64,000 bases of DNA, taken from positions 1,054,001-1,118,000 of the forward strand of contig NZ_CAKLCM010000002.1 in the NCBI RefSeq assembly GCF_921292975.1. Reading direction: 5' to 3'. The stretch is from Vibrio hippocampi (GTDB lineage Bacteria; Pseudomonadota; Gammaproteobacteria; Enterobacterales; Vibrionaceae). The position numbers and the translations under genes were made by a program. Shown in pieces: positions 63,145 through 64,000 of this stretch. A model generated the notes under the pieces. The model searched no databases. It had not been told where the DNA came from and was given only the letters and a program-made list of their open reading frames with translations. Position 1 is the first letter of the stretch. Each line of letters begins with the position of its first letter.

Positions 63145-64000
63145 ATGGCATTAAAAACTGACGAATTAAGAACTCAGGCATTGGGTCCAATGCCAACTCC
63201 CTCTGAGTTAAGTAACAACCATCCTGTTACGGACGATGTTGCAGAACGCATTGCTTCTTCTCGTAAACAAATCGAAGCGATCCTTAAAGGTGAAGACTCT
63301 CGTTTAATCTGTATTGTTGGACCATGCTCGGTACATGATACTGAAGCCGCAATGGATTATGCGCGCCGTTTGAGTGCGATTCAATCACAATACCAAGACG
63401 AGTTGTTTATTGTGATGCGTACTTACTTTGAAAAGCCACGTACTGTCGTTGGTTGGAAAGGTCTGATCACCGACCCCAATCTAGACGGCTCATACGCATT
63501 AGAAACTGGCTTAAACAAAGCACGCGAACTGCTGTTAAACATCAATAAACTGGGTCTTGCGACCGCCACTGAGTTTCTGGATATGATCACAGGTCAATAC
63601 ATCTCAGACCTGATCTCTTGGGGCGCGATTGGGGCTCGTACCACGGAATCTCAAATTCACCGTGAAATGGCTTCTGCGCTGTCATGCCCAGTTGGCTTTA
63701 AAAATGGCACCAACGGCAGTGTAAAAATTGCGATTGACGCGATTCGCGCGGCGAAAGCGCAACACTATTTTTACTCACCAGATAAGCAAGGTCGTATGAC
63801 GGTGTACCGCACCAGTGGCAATCCACACGGTCACGTCATTCTGCGTGGTGGTGATTCAGGTCCTAACTTTGACCAAGCTTCGATAAAGGACGCTTGTGAG
63901 AGTCTAGCTTCTTTCGACTTGCCCGCTCGACTCGTGGTGGATTTTAGTCACGCTAACTGTCAAAAGCAGCACCGTAAGCAATTGGATGTGGCTCAAGAGA
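63145..64000 (+). CDS. 3-deoxy-7-phosphoheptulonate synthase, class I (3' end cut by window)
   Basis: First enzyme of aromatic amino acid synthesis, joining PEP and erythrose-4-phosphate. The visible 285 residues start MALKTDELRTQALGPMPTPSEL. They include ICIVGPCSVHD (metal-binding cysteine), MRTYFEKPRTVVGWKGLI, WGAIGARTTESQIHREMAS, SCPVGFKNGT, NPHGHVILRGG and the start of VDFSHANCQKQH. This is the AroF/AroG/AroH type. The feedback inhibitor (Phe, Tyr or Trp) cannot be assigned here. The gene runs off the end of the window. Confidence 0.95.
   Translation, partial: MALKTDELRTQALGPMPTPSELSNNHPVTDDVAERIASSRKQIEAILKGEDSRLICIVGPCSVHDTEAAMDYARRLSAIQSQYQDELFIVMRTYFEKPRTVVGWKGLITDPNLDGSYALETGLNKARELLLNINKLGLATATEFLDMITGQYISDLISWGAIGARTTESQIHREMASALSCPVGFKNGTNGSVKIAIDAIRAAKAQHYFYSPDKQGRMTVYRTSGNPHGHVILRGGDSGPNFDQASIKDACESLASFDLPARLVVDFSHANCQKQHRKQLDVAQE

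Noticed and set aside
1..64000. KOPS (GGGNAGGG) orientation switch around dif
   Set aside because: By eye I found no exact GGGNAGGG or complement in the window, so no polarity claim is made.

Overview
The window looks like chromosome I of a Vibrio species (Vibrionaceae). The protein repertoire and gene order support this: ttcA-uspE-fnr, a ccoNOQP-ccoH-ccoI-ccoS operon, matP-lonH-fabA-rmf, rlmL-uup, zapC, pyrD, gdhB, pepN, prc-proQ, letA-letB-rsmF. The window appears to span the replication terminus. A 28-bp dif site (XerCD recombination site) lies at 20404-20431 on the minus strand. The gene for the Ter-macrodomain organiser MatP is 3 kb away, and four exact matches to the matS consensus GTGACRNYGTCAC flank dif (13819, 15458, 35257, 35472).

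Region 1-9.4 kb: an ammonium transporter cut by the window edge, a sirtuin deacetylase, a complete polyamine importer (potABC with two tandem potD genes), and two uncharacterised envelope proteins. Region 9.5-19.6 kb, all minus strand: tRNA thiolation (ttcA), universal stress (uspE), the oxygen sensor FNR with a perfect FNR box at its own promoter, and the complete cbb3 oxidase operon with its copper-handling assembly factors. Together these form a low-oxygen respiration block.

Region 19.6-23.1 kb is the dif neighbourhood. It holds a 21-bp perfect AT-rich hairpin, dif, a small conserved-looking ORF, an AT-rich orphan gene with a possible N-terminal helix-turn-helix, a gene fragment and an IS-end-like inverted repeat. 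It is the only clearly accessory-looking stretch. Region 23.1-47.5 kb is mostly minus strand core housekeeping: MatP, Lon-like protease, FabA, RMF, DUF3466, Uup, glutaredoxin-like protein, RlmL, ZapC, PyrD, NAD-glutamate dehydrogenase, PepN, Prc, ProQ and fRMsr. It includes a small gene broken by an in-frame stop (33151-33300).

Region 47.7-58 kb is plus strand: an ABC exporter, the LetA/LetB trans-envelope lipid transport pair, RsmF, a minus-strand CvfB-like RNA-binding protein and an unknown membrane protein with a TTG start. Region 58-64 kb: a MerR-methyltransferase fusion, an RhlE-type RNA helicase, a hotdog thioesterase-like protein, a stand-alone PEP-synthase C-terminal domain, a small membrane ORF and the 5' part of a DAHP synthase gene. 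I saw no rRNA, tRNA, CRISPR array or intact insertion sequence or prophage. I did not find an undescribed defence or biosynthetic system. The strongest finding is the terminus organisation.
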